Source: Planosporangium mesophilum
GTDB taxonomy: Bacteria > Actinomycetota > Actinomycetes > Mycobacteriales > Micromonosporaceae
Direction: 5' to 3'
Length of the DNA stretch: 64,000 nucleotides
NCBI RefSeq assembly: GCF_016863255.1
Contig: NZ_BOON01000041.1
Coordinates: 29,790-93,789 of the forward strand
The position numbers and the translations under genes are program-made. Positions 46,843 to 55,419 of the stretch are shown here, in pieces. Position 1 is the stretch's first letter; each line of letters starts with the position of its first letter. The notes below the pieces were generated by a model that was not told where the DNA came from, searched no databases, and saw nothing but the letters and a program-made list of their open reading frames with translations.

Positions 46843-46883
46843 TCTGACCACGGTCAGAAATTTCGCGTCATACCACGGTCAGA
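46843..46883. promoter_or_regulatory. Tandem dyad operator between ABC transporter and two-component system
   Basis: TCTGACCACGGTCAGA at 46843-46858 is a 7-bp perfect inverted repeat with a 2-nt spacer. TCATACCACGGTCAGA at 46868-46883 is a second, slightly degenerate copy, 25 bp downstream centre to centre. This is about 2.4 helical turns and is typical for NarL/LuxR-type response regulators. It is the only intergenic region between the two divergent operons. Confidence 0.7.
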
Positions 46884-46917
46884 CGCGCCGTCCTGGCCGC
46901 CGATATAGCGTCAGCGC

Positions 46918-48117
46918 GTGCGCTCCCGCCTCTTCGGATTCGAGGTACGCGGCACCGTGGTGGACACCGCTGTCGCCGGCGTACTGGTGTATCTGACGGC
47001 CTACGCCACGATCGACCCGCCGGGCCCGGCCTTTGCCGGTCCGGCCTGGGTGGCGTGGCTGGCGGGCGCCGCGGTGGGGCTTCCGGTGGCGGTCCGCCGC
47101 CGCTGGCCGTTGCCGGTGCTCGGCTGGGTGGCGGTGGCCGCCGCGGCAGCGACGGCGCTCGGCGTCGTGGGAATCGGGGTCATCTGGGTGACGTACGCGC
47201 CCGTCGCGCTGGCGCTTTACACGGCGGCCACCGCTGCGGGTCGCGTCGCCGCGGCGGTCGCCCTGGCCGGCGGTCTGGCCGCGCCGGCAGTCACCATTCC
47301 GTGGCTCTACGACAGGTTCGGGATCACGCCGGCCGACGGGCCCGGCAGCGAGGTGCCGTTGTGGTGGCAGGTCGAGGTCGGCATGGTCACCGTGGCGATT
47401 GCCGCGGCCTGGGCCACCGGCCGGGTGGTTCGGTGGCGCCGGACGGTCCAGGCCGACTCGGCCCGCCAACTCGCGCGGGACGCGGTGGCCGCCGAGCGGT
47501 TGCGGATCGCCCGGGAGTTGCACGACATCGTCGGGCACAGCATGAGCCTGATCGCGGTGAAGGCCTCCGTGACCAACCACATCGCCACGGAGCAACCGGC
47601 CGAGACGCGTGCCGCCCTCTCGGCCATCGAGCGGACCAGCCGGGCCGCGCTCACCGAGATCCGGCGGCTGCTCGACGTGCTGCGGTCGGATACCGATACG
47701 GCCGCCGAACTCGGCCCGTCACCTGGGACCGCCGACCTGTCCGACCTCGCCGACCGGCTACGCTCCGCCGGGCTGGAGGTGGATCTGCGCCTGGACGGCG
47801 CCGGCGAGCTGCCGCAGGCCGTTGACCTCACCGTCTTCCGGATCGTCCAGGAATCGCTCACGAACGTGATGAAGCATGCCAACGCCGGCCACTGCCAGGT
47901 GACGGTGCGGGCCCGGGACGGCGGCGTGCACATCGAGGTCCTGGACGACGGCCGCGCGCACCGGTCGTCCGGCCGGCGGTCCGCCGCGCAGGGCCTCATC
48001 GGCATGCGCGAGCGTGTGACGATGTACGGAGGCACCCTGACGACGGGGCCGCGGCCGGAGGGCGGGTTCCAGGTGGTCGCCGACATCCCGTACGTCGCAG
48101 CGGAGGAGACCGCATGA
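46918..48117 (+). CDS. NarL-type sensor histidine kinase
   Basis: The 399-residue kinase has an N-terminal membrane domain of 4-6 helices without a large extracellular loop, then the HisKA_3 phospho-site region ARELHDIVGHSMSLIAVKAS and the HATPase part VDLTVFRIVQESLTNVMKHA, with a G box around EVLDDGR and GLIGMRERV. Intramembrane sensing kinases of this kind often detect cell-envelope stress together with an adjacent ABC transporter. Start is GTG 46918. It overlaps the response regulator gene by ATGA. Confidence 0.92.
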   Translation: MRSRLFGFEVRGTVVDTAVAGVLVYLTAYATIDPPGPAFAGPAWVAWLAGAAVGLPVAVRRRWPLPVLGWVAVAAAAATALGVVGIGVIWVTYAPVALALYTAATAAGRVAAAVALAGGLAAPAVTIPWLYDRFGITPADGPGSEVPLWWQVEVGMVTVAIAAAWATGRVVRWRRTVQADSARQLARDAVAAERLRIARELHDIVGHSMSLIAVKASVTNHIATEQPAETRAALSAIERTSRAALTEIRRLLDVLRSDTDTAAELGPSPGTADLSDLADRLRSAGLEVDLRLDGAGELPQAVDLTVFRIVQESLTNVMKHANAGHCQVTVRARDGGVHIEVLDDGRAHRSSGRRSAAQGLIGMRERVTMYGGTLTTGPRPEGGFQVVADIPYVAAEETA

Positions 48118-48821
48118 CGGATGCGCCGTCCGCCTCGGATCGACCGCCCTCGTCAGATATCGGTGTGCTCCTCGCCGACGACCACGCCCTCATGCGGGAG
48201 AGCTTCCGAGCCCTGCTCGACGCGTCGCCGGGCTTCATCGCGGTGGGCGAGGCCCGCACCGGTACCGAGGCGGTGCGGCTGGCCCGGCAGCACCTGCCCG
48301 ACGTGGTGCTGATGGATGTCCGGATGCCGGACATGGACGGCATCGAGGCGACGCGGCAGATCTGTGCGGGGCCGGAGACCGCCTCCGTGCGGGTGCTCAT
48401 CCTCACCACCTTCGACCTGAACGAGTACGTCTACGCCGCCCTGCGGGCAGGCGCCAGCGGGTTCCTGGTCAAGGACGCCACGGCAGCCGAGTTGCTGGCC
48501 GGCATCCGGGTGGTCGCCTCGGGCGAGGCGCTGCTGGCGCCCCGGGTCACCCGCAGACTGATTGACACGTTCACCCAGCAGGCCCGGCCGGCCTCCGGTG
48601 CGCCGACCGGACTGGAGGTCATCACCGAGCGGGAACGTGAGGTGTTGGCCCTGATCGCCCGCGGACTGTCCAACACGGAGATCGCGCAGCACCTGCACGT
48701 GACGCTCGGCACCGTGAAGACCCACATCGGACGCCTGCTCAGCAAGCTCGCGGCCCGGGACCGAGCGCAGCTGGTCATCACGGCGTACGAGACCGGTTTG
48801 GTGACGCCGGAGCCGCGCTGA
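48114..48821 (+). CDS. NarL/LuxR-type response regulator
   Basis: The 235-residue protein has a receiver with the acidic pair LLADDHALMRESFRALL, phospho-acceptor VVLMDVRMPDMDGIEATR, and Lys in FLVKDATAAELL, followed by a LuxR helix-turn-helix ITEREREVLALIARGLSNTE and VTLGTVKTHIGRLLSKL. It should bind the dyads before the ABC transporter and autoregulate. It is translationally coupled to the kinase. Confidence 0.93.
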   Translation: MTDAPSASDRPPSSDIGVLLADDHALMRESFRALLDASPGFIAVGEARTGTEAVRLARQHLPDVVLMDVRMPDMDGIEATRQICAGPETASVRVLILTTFDLNEYVYAALRAGASGFLVKDATAAELLAGIRVVASGEALLAPRVTRRLIDTFTQQARPASGAPTGLEVITEREREVLALIARGLSNTEIAQHLHVTLGTVKTHIGRLLSKLAARDRAQLVITAYETGLVTPEPR

Positions 48822-49044
48822 GCGCCCAGCCCTGGTCACTCAGCCCGCCGCAGCGACAGCTCACCGGGCGGCTGGCGGCACGGAGCTCGTGCAATACCCG
48901 CCGCACGCCTGAGCACGCCGGCGGACCGGCCGCTTCGGGCAGTCCGCCAGCGTTGGCCCCACTCGGTCTCGGATCCGCCTGCCTCATGTTCGCTCGCGAT
49001 CCACATGCTTCTGACAGGTAGCCCCCTGCCGACAGTCGTCCGCC

Positions 49045-49707
49045 ATGGACGAGCCGGACGGTAGCGTCAGCAGGACGGTGCCCTTCCGCAGGGGCGTGCG
49101 CTGGTCGGATGCGAGGTGTGCGGTGACCCGGCAGGGACGTACCGAACAGCGGGCCGACCATGACCGGCTGCGTTGCCGTGAGCTGGATCCGTCGCCGTTG
49201 CCTCCCACCCTCGGGGTGGACGTCGGCGGAGTCGTGGTAGACCGTGCGACCGGTGGGGAGGACACCTCGTTTTTCGGCTCGCACCCTTTACGGACACCAG
49301 CCGTGGACGGCGCGTTCGAAGTCCTCACAGTTCTCGCGGCGCATCCGTTTGCCGGTCGGGTGCACCTGGTGTCCAAGGCCGGGCCCAAAGTCGCGGCCAA
49401 CACTCGAGCGTGGCTGGCACACCACCGGTTCTTCGAACAGACCGGCATCCCCGCCCACCACCTCCACTTCGTACGTGAGCGGTCAGACAAGGCGCGGGTA
49501 TGTCAACGACTCGGGATCACGCACTTCGTCGATGACCAACTCGATGTACTCAGGCATCTCACGACGGTCGAGTACCGCTACCTGTTCGTCGGCGGTCTGG
49601 GCGAGGAACAGCCTCCACAGGTCGTGCCGGCCTGGGCCACGACAGCGTCCACCTGGATGACGCTGGTTGACCAACTGCGAACATCGGTGCCGCTGCCACC
49701 CGCCTGA
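49045..49707 (+). CDS. HAD-like phosphatase-type protein
   Basis: The frame encodes a protein with LGVDVGGVVVDRATGGED, which fits the first HAD motif DxDxxG/V only loosely, VHLVSKAGPKVAANTRAWLA (motif II Ser and Lys region), and ITHFVDDQLDVLRHL (motif III acidic pair). The N-terminal 50 residues do not look like the family, so the true start may be the GTG at 49123. Substrate is unknown. Confidence 0.55.
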   Translation: MDEPDGSVSRTVPFRRGVRWSDARCAVTRQGRTEQRADHDRLRCRELDPSPLPPTLGVDVGGVVVDRATGGEDTSFFGSHPLRTPAVDGAFEVLTVLAAHPFAGRVHLVSKAGPKVAANTRAWLAHHRFFEQTGIPAHHLHFVRERSDKARVCQRLGITHFVDDQLDVLRHLTTVEYRYLFVGGLGEEQPPQVVPAWATTASTWMTLVDQLRTSVPLPPA

Positions 49708-49728
49708 TACGGCGTATTCGGTGACGCG

Positions 49729-50052
49729 GTGGACGTCGAGAGCGCCGCCGCGCGCGGTGCTGTCCGGACGCGTCACCGCCCTCGCGAAGTTCTCGGACGG
49801 ATCCGTCGAGATGATCCGCATGTTCAAAATCGGCTGGAGTACTACGTCGACGAGGGCGACCTGCCGGACATCTACGCCGTCAGCGCACCGCTGGCGGTGG
49901 AAGCGGTCCATCGCATTCTCGGCGGTCAGACGAGGACGAGCGGCGTCGCCTCCGCTGGCGAGATCTTCGACGCGCCCGGCTTCCTCCGCGCGCTGTCCCC
50001 GCACGTCTCGGTCGAACCGCGGCACGAGTTTCGCGCGCCACAGCTCACCTGA
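49729..50052 (+). pseudogene. C-terminal fragment, possibly of a saccharopine-dehydrogenase-like protein
   Basis: From about 49830 the frame reads NRLEYYVDEGDLPDIYAVSA, PLAVEAVHRILGGQTRTSGV and ASAGEIFDAPGFLRALSPHV, a plausible C-terminal domain whose GEIFDAPGFLRAL ending recalls saccharopine dehydrogenase-type proteins. The upstream residues look like non-coding sequence. I treat it as a truncated gene; the family assignment is weak. Confidence 0.45.
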
Positions 50053-50212
50053 TCGCCCCTATGTCGGCGTGCCGCACGTCGGTCTCAGCCGGGTACGACC
50101 AGCACCGTCACGATGAAAATGGCTCCATGTTGACCGGGTTCTGAACGGGGTGGTGGATGCCAGGCAGAGCGCCCTGAGTGTCAGTGGATCGGAGTGGCCC
50201 TTGGATTCGGGC

Positions 50213-50536
50213 CTATTGGGCACCAGGTGGCCGGAAACTGACCTTTTGTTGGGCGGCTCGATCAATTTCTTCTGGCGTAAGCAGTACAACCGTCTTCGTC
50301 CTGACCGCGCCGGAGGCGGTAGCGACAAGGGCGATGGCGGCGGCCGTTGCGTTGTCAGGCAGATCCACGATGAGGTAGACGTCCGCACCACCGAAGGCAA
50401 AGTAGAACGACTCCAGCCGGCCTCCGAGACGGGTGATCAAGTTCTCGGTCTGCGTGACGCGGCCGCTGCCACCTTCGTCGAGGAGGCCCCGAACGCCTTC
50501 GGTCGTATAAGTGGATTGAAACAGGTACTTCGCCAT
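50213..50536 (-). CDS. GYD-domain protein
   Basis: The 107-residue protein begins MAKYLFQSTYTTEGVRGLLD and has LGGRLESFYFAFGGADVYLI and VDLPDNATAAAIALVATASG. This matches the small GYD family, function unknown, likely a ferredoxin-like alpha/beta fold. Codon use and GC content look like those of the neighbours. Confidence 0.85.
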   Translation of the reverse strand: MAKYLFQSTYTTEGVRGLLDEGGSGRVTQTENLITRLGGRLESFYFAFGGADVYLIVDLPDNATAAAIALVATASGAVRTKTVVLLTPEEIDRAAQQKVSFRPPGAQ

Positions 50537-50712
50537 GCGCGTCACCTTCTTCTAGGGTCGCTGACCTCTGTCGGCAGCCAATCGGAAGTCCACCCACGGC
50601 CACCTCAGGCTTACGCCTTCTGCGGCGGCGCCAGGTCCGAACAGTTTCCTTATGTCGGTGACACAAACATTTCGAGCGCGTCAGCATCAGCGCCGGCGTC
50701 GTGATGCTGCGG

Positions 50713-50806
50713 CCGCTACCGATGGGAGGCGGGGAAGGACGCGGAGATTCTGGCTCTGCGGCATCAGATCACCGTTCTAGAACGACAACTCGGTGCCGAC
50801 CATGCA
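50713..50806 (+). mobile_element. N-terminal remnant of an integrase-type transposase
   Basis: The frame reads WEAGKDAEILALRHQITVLE and RQLGAD, the start of actinobacterial IS transposases with an rve catalytic core. The catalytic part is missing and the sequence runs into another IS remnant on the opposite strand. Confidence 0.7.
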
Positions 50807-50900
50807 CTTGCCGAAAATCTCGTCTGGGCAGGTCACGCAGCATGCTCGTACTCGTGGGGCTGCCGCCGAGGCGATCGCGTCTTGGATGTCAAGGCGGGCC
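50807..50900 (-). mobile_element. IS transposase 3'-end remnant, copy A
   Basis: On the minus strand the end reads HEYEHAA and a stop (50835-50833). It is about 80% identical over some 95 bp to copy B at 59623-59716, but carries a 1-nt deletion that breaks the frame upstream of HEYEHAA. The C-terminal motif LGGILHEYEHAA of copy B is typical of integrase-core transposases. Confidence 0.7.
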
Positions 50901-51150
50901 AACCGCCGGTCGCACCGGCCGGTGCTCACCTCGGCCGTGGCGGTGAACGCGGTCGCGCCGAGGATGGACGACAAGGGCATCGACGCGGCTTCGAGAGCGG
51001 CAAGCTCGTCGAACGACCGACCGGCGATACCGCCCTCGCCCCGACCGAGGCCGCCTAATCGAGATCTCTCATCCACAAGTCTTGACAATTGCTCGTGAGG
51101 GTGCCCGCTCCACTATCCATCGTGGAGCTTGCTGCTGCGGGATACGGTCG

Positions 51151-51340
51151 CTACCCGTCCAACGGTCCCGCGGATCGACGCTCGATCCTCTGCAAGCGGG
51201 CATCGATCTCCGCGAGGCGGGCGAGGATGACCTGTTCGATGTCTTCGATCTGGCGCTCCTCGCGCTGGATCGACTGTTCCTGCTCGCCCACCTCACCGAC
51301 GACGATCGCCGAAGCGGCGACAGCCGTGAGAAACCGGCGC
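51151..51340 (-). pseudogene. C-terminal coiled-coil fragment joined to the NuoF stump
   Basis: The minus-strand frame reads FLTAVAASAIVVGEVGEQEQ, SIQREERQIEDIEQVILARL and AEIDARLQRIERRSAGPLDG. It looks like the tail of a membrane-anchored coiled-coil protein. It begins at the exact point where the NuoF sequence stops, in a different frame, so the joint is a deletion scar. Confidence 0.5.
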
Positions 51341-51995
51341 CGCCGCGCCCGCGCAGGCCGGACTTGCCCACCTCGGCGATCACGTGGGCCGGGGAGCCGG
51401 CAGCCAGGACGCCCGGCCACACCTCCCACGGGCCTTCGGCGCCGACCATTCCGGCGAGGACCACGGCGCGGCGGCCCGTACTGCGGTACGGAACCGGGGG
51501 AGCGGTGCCCTCGTCTCCGTCGGCGGGTTCAAGCAGACCACCCAGGCTCGGACCAGTTCGGGGCCGGTCTCCGTCGAGGGCCGCCGGCGAGGCGTAGCAG
51601 TAGCCCAGGCAGTGCACCCCCTGAAGCGACACCGAACCGTCCGAGGCGCAGCCGTCACAGGGCACCCCGAGTGCGGTCTCGGCCTGCGTGACGTGCCGGC
51701 CCAGGGTGGAGACGAAGCACGAGGTGCCGGTACAGACCCGGACGTGTCGGCGGCCGCGGCCCGTCCCGGCGAGGTCGGCGTAGAACGATGCCGTACCGGA
51801 CAGGGCGGCGACCGGCCACCCCAGTTCCGCCGCGATCCGCCGTACGTCGTCGTCGCCGATCACGCCTCGCTGGGCTTTCACCTCATCGAGCCTGCGCAGC
51901 GCGGACATGCCTGGCTGGCCGAAGCGTTGCTGCCACTCCACGAACGCCTCGCGCGGGGTGCTGGTCTGTCCCGGTGAGACAGCGGGTCGGGTCAT
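51330..51995 (-). pseudogene. NuoE/NuoF-like (NADH-oxidoreductase/formate dehydrogenase) fusion, truncated
   Basis: The sequence has a complete NuoE-like thioredoxin fold with the 2Fe-2S ligands in RVCTGTSCFVSTLG and QGVHCLGYCYASPAAL, followed by the beginning of a NuoF-like domain that ends at SGLRGRGGAGF, where the FMN-binding loop begins. All NADH, FMN and 4Fe-4S sites of NuoF are gone. Intact relatives are soluble hydrogenase or formate dehydrogenase diaphorase subunits. The start overlaps the upstream stress-protein stop (TGATG), so it was the end of a stress operon. Confidence 0.75.
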
Positions 51996-52879
51996 CACGA
52001 ACGGATCTGTGCGTGGGTCTGGTGAACGATGGCGACCGGGCAGGCGGCGTGGTGCAGTACCGCCTGGCTGACCGAGCCCAGGAGCAGGCCGGTGAATCCG
52101 CCCCGGCCGCGGGAGCCGACGACGACGAGCTGGGCCTGCCCGGTCGCCCCGATGAGGGACTGCCGGGTGTGGCCGTGGACCAGTCGGCGCTGCACAGTCA
52201 CGTCGGGGTACTTGTCGCACCAGCCCGCGAGCACCTCGGCAAGGACGCGTTCCTCTCCGGCCCGGACCTGGGCGGGGTCGTAGACCAGGGGCAGCATGTC
52301 GCCGGGTTCGGCGCGTACGGGGTGGGTCCAGGCGTGCAGGGCGGTCAGGTCCGCGCCGCGGAGCGCCGCCTCCTCGAAGGCGAACCCGACGGCGGGTTCG
52401 CCCGCCGGTGACCCGTCGACGCCGACGAGCACGTTTCCGGTGGGATCGGTACGCCCGCGGGCGACCAGCACCGGGCAGGCGGCGTGCGGGGCCAGAGCCA
52501 CGGCGACGGATCCGACGAGCAGGCCGGTGAACCCGCCGAGCCCGCGGTCACCGACGACGACCAGTGCCGCTGTGCGCGACCGGTCCGTCAACGCCGCAGC
52601 CGGCGCCCCGACGACCGTTTCTCCGGTGATCTCCACGGACGGTCCGGTCGTGCGGGCCCGTTCGACGGCTCCCCGCACGACCCGCTCGGCGTCGTGGCGC
52701 AGCGCATCGTCGGACAGGCTCACCGGCGCCGCGCCGGGTGGGGCGGCGACGTACGGCCACAGGTAGGCGTACACCACATGCAGCGGTAGATCCCGCGCGG
52801 CGGCCTCGCGTACGGCGAGATCCACCGCGTCGAGGCTGCGGTCGGAGCCGTCGACGCCGACCACGACGCGGTTCTTCAT
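51995..52879 (-). CDS. Universal stress protein, tandem UspA domains
   Basis: The 294-residue protein has two UspA domains, each with an Asp-containing start (VVVGVDGSDRSLDAVDLA and VLVGVDGSPAGEPAVGFA) and an ATP-binding loop (VVGDRGLGGFTGLLVGSV and VVGSRGRGGFTGLLLGSV). In mycobacteria such proteins belong to the DosR hypoxia regulon and slow growth. Its ATG overlaps the stop of a small membrane-protein gene. It is followed by the truncated NuoE/F gene. Confidence 0.92.
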   Translation of the reverse strand: MKNRVVVGVDGSDRSLDAVDLAVREAAARDLPLHVVYAYLWPYVAAPPGAAPVSLSDDALRHDAERVVRGAVERARTTGPSVEITGETVVGAPAAALTDRSRTAALVVVGDRGLGGFTGLLVGSVAVALAPHAACPVLVARGRTDPTGNVLVGVDGSPAGEPAVGFAFEEAALRGADLTALHAWTHPVRAEPGDMLPLVYDPAQVRAGEERVLAEVLAGWCDKYPDVTVQRRLVHGHTRQSLIGATGQAQLVVVGSRGRGGFTGLLLGSVSQAVLHHAACPVAIVHQTHAQIRS

Positions 52880-53013
52880 CGCCCACCTCCATGGGAGCGC
52901 CGGTGGGATCGGACGGTGCTGATGATCACCACCGTCGCCGGGGCAGCGGCCACGATGACCAGTACTACGAACGGCAGAGGGGAGCCATGGAACCAGGAGA
53001 TCTCCGGGAACAC
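52876..53013 (-). CDS. Small single-pass membrane protein (45 aa)
   Basis: GTG 53013 has AGGGAGG 10 nt upstream. The product starts VFPEISWFHGSPLPFVVLVI, continues with VAAAPATVVIISTV and ends in a basic HRRSHGGGR tail. Its stop overlaps the stress-protein ATG (ATGA), so it is translationally coupled. Function is unknown. Confidence 0.6.
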   Translation of the reverse strand: MFPEISWFHGSPLPFVVLVIVAAAPATVVIISTVRSHRRSHGGGR

Positions 53014-53128
53014 TGCGTTCACACCTCCCTGGTCGCCTCAACCATTGCCCTGTCAGCCGGTGCCGGTACAGGGCCGGATGTCCCGGCCGTGGACTGCCTA
53101 CGTCCCCGCTTGCGCGCGGCGACTCGCG

Positions 53129-54040
53129 TCAGGTTCGCGTACGGGTGATCAGTACCGGGCAGTCGGCGTGGTGGAGCAGTTGCAGGCCGACCGAGCCGAA
53201 CAGTGTGCCTCTGGCCGCGCCGTGGCCGCGGTTGCCGACGACCACCAGTGACGCCCGCCGGGACTGGTCCACCAGCGCGGCGGCGGCGCTGCCCTGGCTG
53301 ACGGCGTACTCCACGGGCACGTCGGAGTACTTGTCGCGCCATTTCGCGAGCTGGCCGACCAGTTCGGAGCGAAGACCCGCCCCGATCTCGGCCGGGTCGG
53401 GCAGGAGCGGGGGCGGGCCCATGGTGTACGGCGGCAGCGGTACGTGGAACGCCCGTACCGCGACCAGCGCGCAGCCGCGGCGTGAGGCCTCCTCGAACGC
53501 GAGCCCCGCGGCAGCGTCGGCCGGAGCCGACCCGTCGACACCGACGACCACCGGGCCGATGTCGTCGTCGGCGCGACCCCGGACGATCACCACCGGGCAG
53601 GGCGCCTGGGTGGCCACCCGGACGCTGACCGATCCGGTGAGCAGGCTGGCGAAGCCACCGGCGCCCCGGCTGCCGACGACCACCAGGCCGGCGCCGTCCA
53701 CCGCTTCCAGCAGTACCGGTGCCGGCTCGCCCTCCACCGCTCGGCCGTGAACGCGGGCGTGCGGTGCGGTGGTACGCGCCTCCGCGACCGCCGCGTCGAC
53801 GACCGCGGTGGCGAAGTCGGTGACCTGCTCTGCGAGTTCGGGGCTGACCGCCAGGGCGGCTCCCGGAATCCGCCAGTGGTAGGCCAGGACCACCTCGAGT
53901 TCGACGTGGCGGCGCTGCGCCTCCAGGGCCGCCCACCGGAGCGCTTCCAGGCTGGGGGCGGAGCCGTCCACGCCGGCGACGACGGGCAGGACCTGTGCCG
54001 AGGATGTGTCGCCTCCCGAGGGGTGGCCTTGCGTGGTCAT
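53129..54040 (-). CDS. Universal stress protein, tandem UspA domains
   Basis: The 303-residue protein repeats the UspA domain twice, with VVAGVDGSAPSLEALRWA and VVVGVDGSAPADAAAGLA starts and nucleotide loops LVVVGSRGAGGFASLLTGSV and LVVVGNRGHGAARGTLFGSV. Both loops keep the GxxG-x9-GS pattern for ATP binding. It is divergent from the first nitroreductase, with two DosR-like dyads in the gap. Confidence 0.92.
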   Translation of the reverse strand: MTTQGHPSGGDTSSAQVLPVVAGVDGSAPSLEALRWAALEAQRRHVELEVVLAYHWRIPGAALAVSPELAEQVTDFATAVVDAAVAEARTTAPHARVHGRAVEGEPAPVLLEAVDGAGLVVVGSRGAGGFASLLTGSVSVRVATQAPCPVVIVRGRADDDIGPVVVGVDGSAPADAAAGLAFEEASRRGCALVAVRAFHVPLPPYTMGPPPLLPDPAEIGAGLRSELVGQLAKWRDKYSDVPVEYAVSQGSAAAALVDQSRRASLVVVGNRGHGAARGTLFGSVGLQLLHHADCPVLITRTRT

Positions 54041-54127
54041 CGTGAGGCTCCTTCACATCGACGATCCAGGCACCCTCAGCGTCCGCGCGCCACTGAGCCG
54101 CCGCTGCTGCCGTTCGACCCGTACGAA

Positions 54128-54194
54128 CCGGCCTTTGGTCCCGGCCGATGCGTGCGCTGGGCGAACCCGCCCGTACCCCCGGACGAAGGTCCGG
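54128..54194. promoter_or_regulatory. Two DosR-like dyads between stress-protein and nitroreductase genes
   Basis: CGGCCTTTGGTCCCG (about 54129-54143) and CCGGACGAAGGTCCGG (54179-54194, perfect 6-bp arms with a 4-nt spacer) have the arm-N4-arm shape of the actinobacterial DosR/DevR box GGGAC-N4-GNCCC. They lie in the only intergenic region between the two divergent genes. The assignment is inferred from spacing and context. Confidence 0.45.
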
Positions 54195-54314
54195 CCGAGT
54201 CGGGCGGCGCGGCCCGGTACCACCCGTTCGGAGTGGGCAGAGGATCTGGTGTGCCGTTGCCGCGTCGACCAGGGTGCCGTTGACAGGGGCGACGGCAGGA
54301 GGGTGCACAAGGTC

Positions 54315-55349
54315 ATGACCGAGTTCATCGAGCCGCGAGCTGCCAGGCAGGCGCAGCCGGCGACCCGGGCCCTCACGCAGGCCGCCGTTGTCGCCGGCCG
54401 GGCGCCGTCGATATTCAACAGCCAGCCGTGGCGCTGGCGGATCGCCGACGACGTCGCCGAGCTGCGCGCGGACCGGCAACGCCAGCTCCCCACGGTCGAC
54501 CCCGACGGCCGGCTGTTGACCGTGAGCTGCGGCGCGGCGCTGCATCACGCGTGTGTCGCGCTGGCCACCGTCGGATTTGCCGCCGAGGTGGCCCGCCTAC
54601 CCGACGAGGGTGACCCGGACCTGTTGGCCCGCATGCAGGTGGTGGGCGTCCGGGAGCCGGAACGGGCGATGCTGCGTCTGCGGTGGGCGATGGCCCGGCG
54701 CCACACCGACCGCCGGCCGTTCGCCGAGGTGGACGTGCCGCCGCCAGCCCTGCACCAGCTGTGCGAGGCGGCCGAGACGCAGGGTGCCCACCTGCGGCCG
54801 CTGGGCCCGGACGAGGTGGAACGGCTGGCGGTCGCCACGGCCCGGGCGGGCCGGACCGAGTTCGCCGACCCGCGGTACCGGGCGGAGCTGTCGGCCTGGA
54901 CCGGCCGGCCACACGGCACCCGCAACGGGATCGAGCCGGCCACGGCGGCCCACCACGAGCCGCGACCGGTGCCGATGCGGAACCTCGACCCCGGTGGAGT
55001 GCCGGACACCACGACGCACGACCTCGTCGACCGGCACACGTGCTACGCCATCCTGTCCACCGACACGGACACCCCCGCGGACTGGCTGGCCGCGGGCGAG
55101 GCGTTGTCGGCGGTACTGCTGACCGCCACCGCGGAGGGGGCTGCGGCGTCGCCTATCAGCGACGTCATCGAGGTACCCGCCACCCGACAGACGCTGCGCG
55201 ACCTGCTCAGCGGCGCCGGTTACCCGATGGTCGCGCTCCGGCTCGGTGTGCCCGGCGACAGCCCGCTCGCCGCCGCCGCCCGCCGCGCACCCGCCGACGT
55301 GATCGACATCGCCGACGCGCAGGGTCGGCCGCGAGCCGGGCCCGGTTGA
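54315..55349 (+). CDS. Acg-family FMN nitroreductase-like protein
   Basis: The 344-residue protein has the family start APSIFNSQPWRWRI and the middle motif RRHTDRRPF, with a nitroreductase fold in two halves. The Acg family (Rv2032 in M. tuberculosis) binds FMN and belongs to the DosR regulon; some members sequester flavin rather than reduce nitro compounds. ATG 54315 is chosen since upstream sequence is not family-like. A paralogue follows 70 bp downstream. Confidence 0.85.
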   Translation: MTEFIEPRAARQAQPATRALTQAAVVAGRAPSIFNSQPWRWRIADDVAELRADRQRQLPTVDPDGRLLTVSCGAALHHACVALATVGFAAEVARLPDEGDPDLLARMQVVGVREPERAMLRLRWAMARRHTDRRPFAEVDVPPPALHQLCEAAETQGAHLRPLGPDEVERLAVATARAGRTEFADPRYRAELSAWTGRPHGTRNGIEPATAAHHEPRPVPMRNLDPGGVPDTTTHDLVDRHTCYAILSTDTDTPADWLAAGEALSAVLLTATAEGAAASPISDVIEVPATRQTLRDLLSGAGYPMVALRLGVPGDSPLAAAARRAPADVIDIADAQGRPRAGPG

Positions 55350-55419
55350 CCCCAGCCGCGCCGGGTAGGTGTTCGTCGGACGCAGCGGTAGTGCAACGCC
55401 GTCGGGCGAGGGAAGGGCG

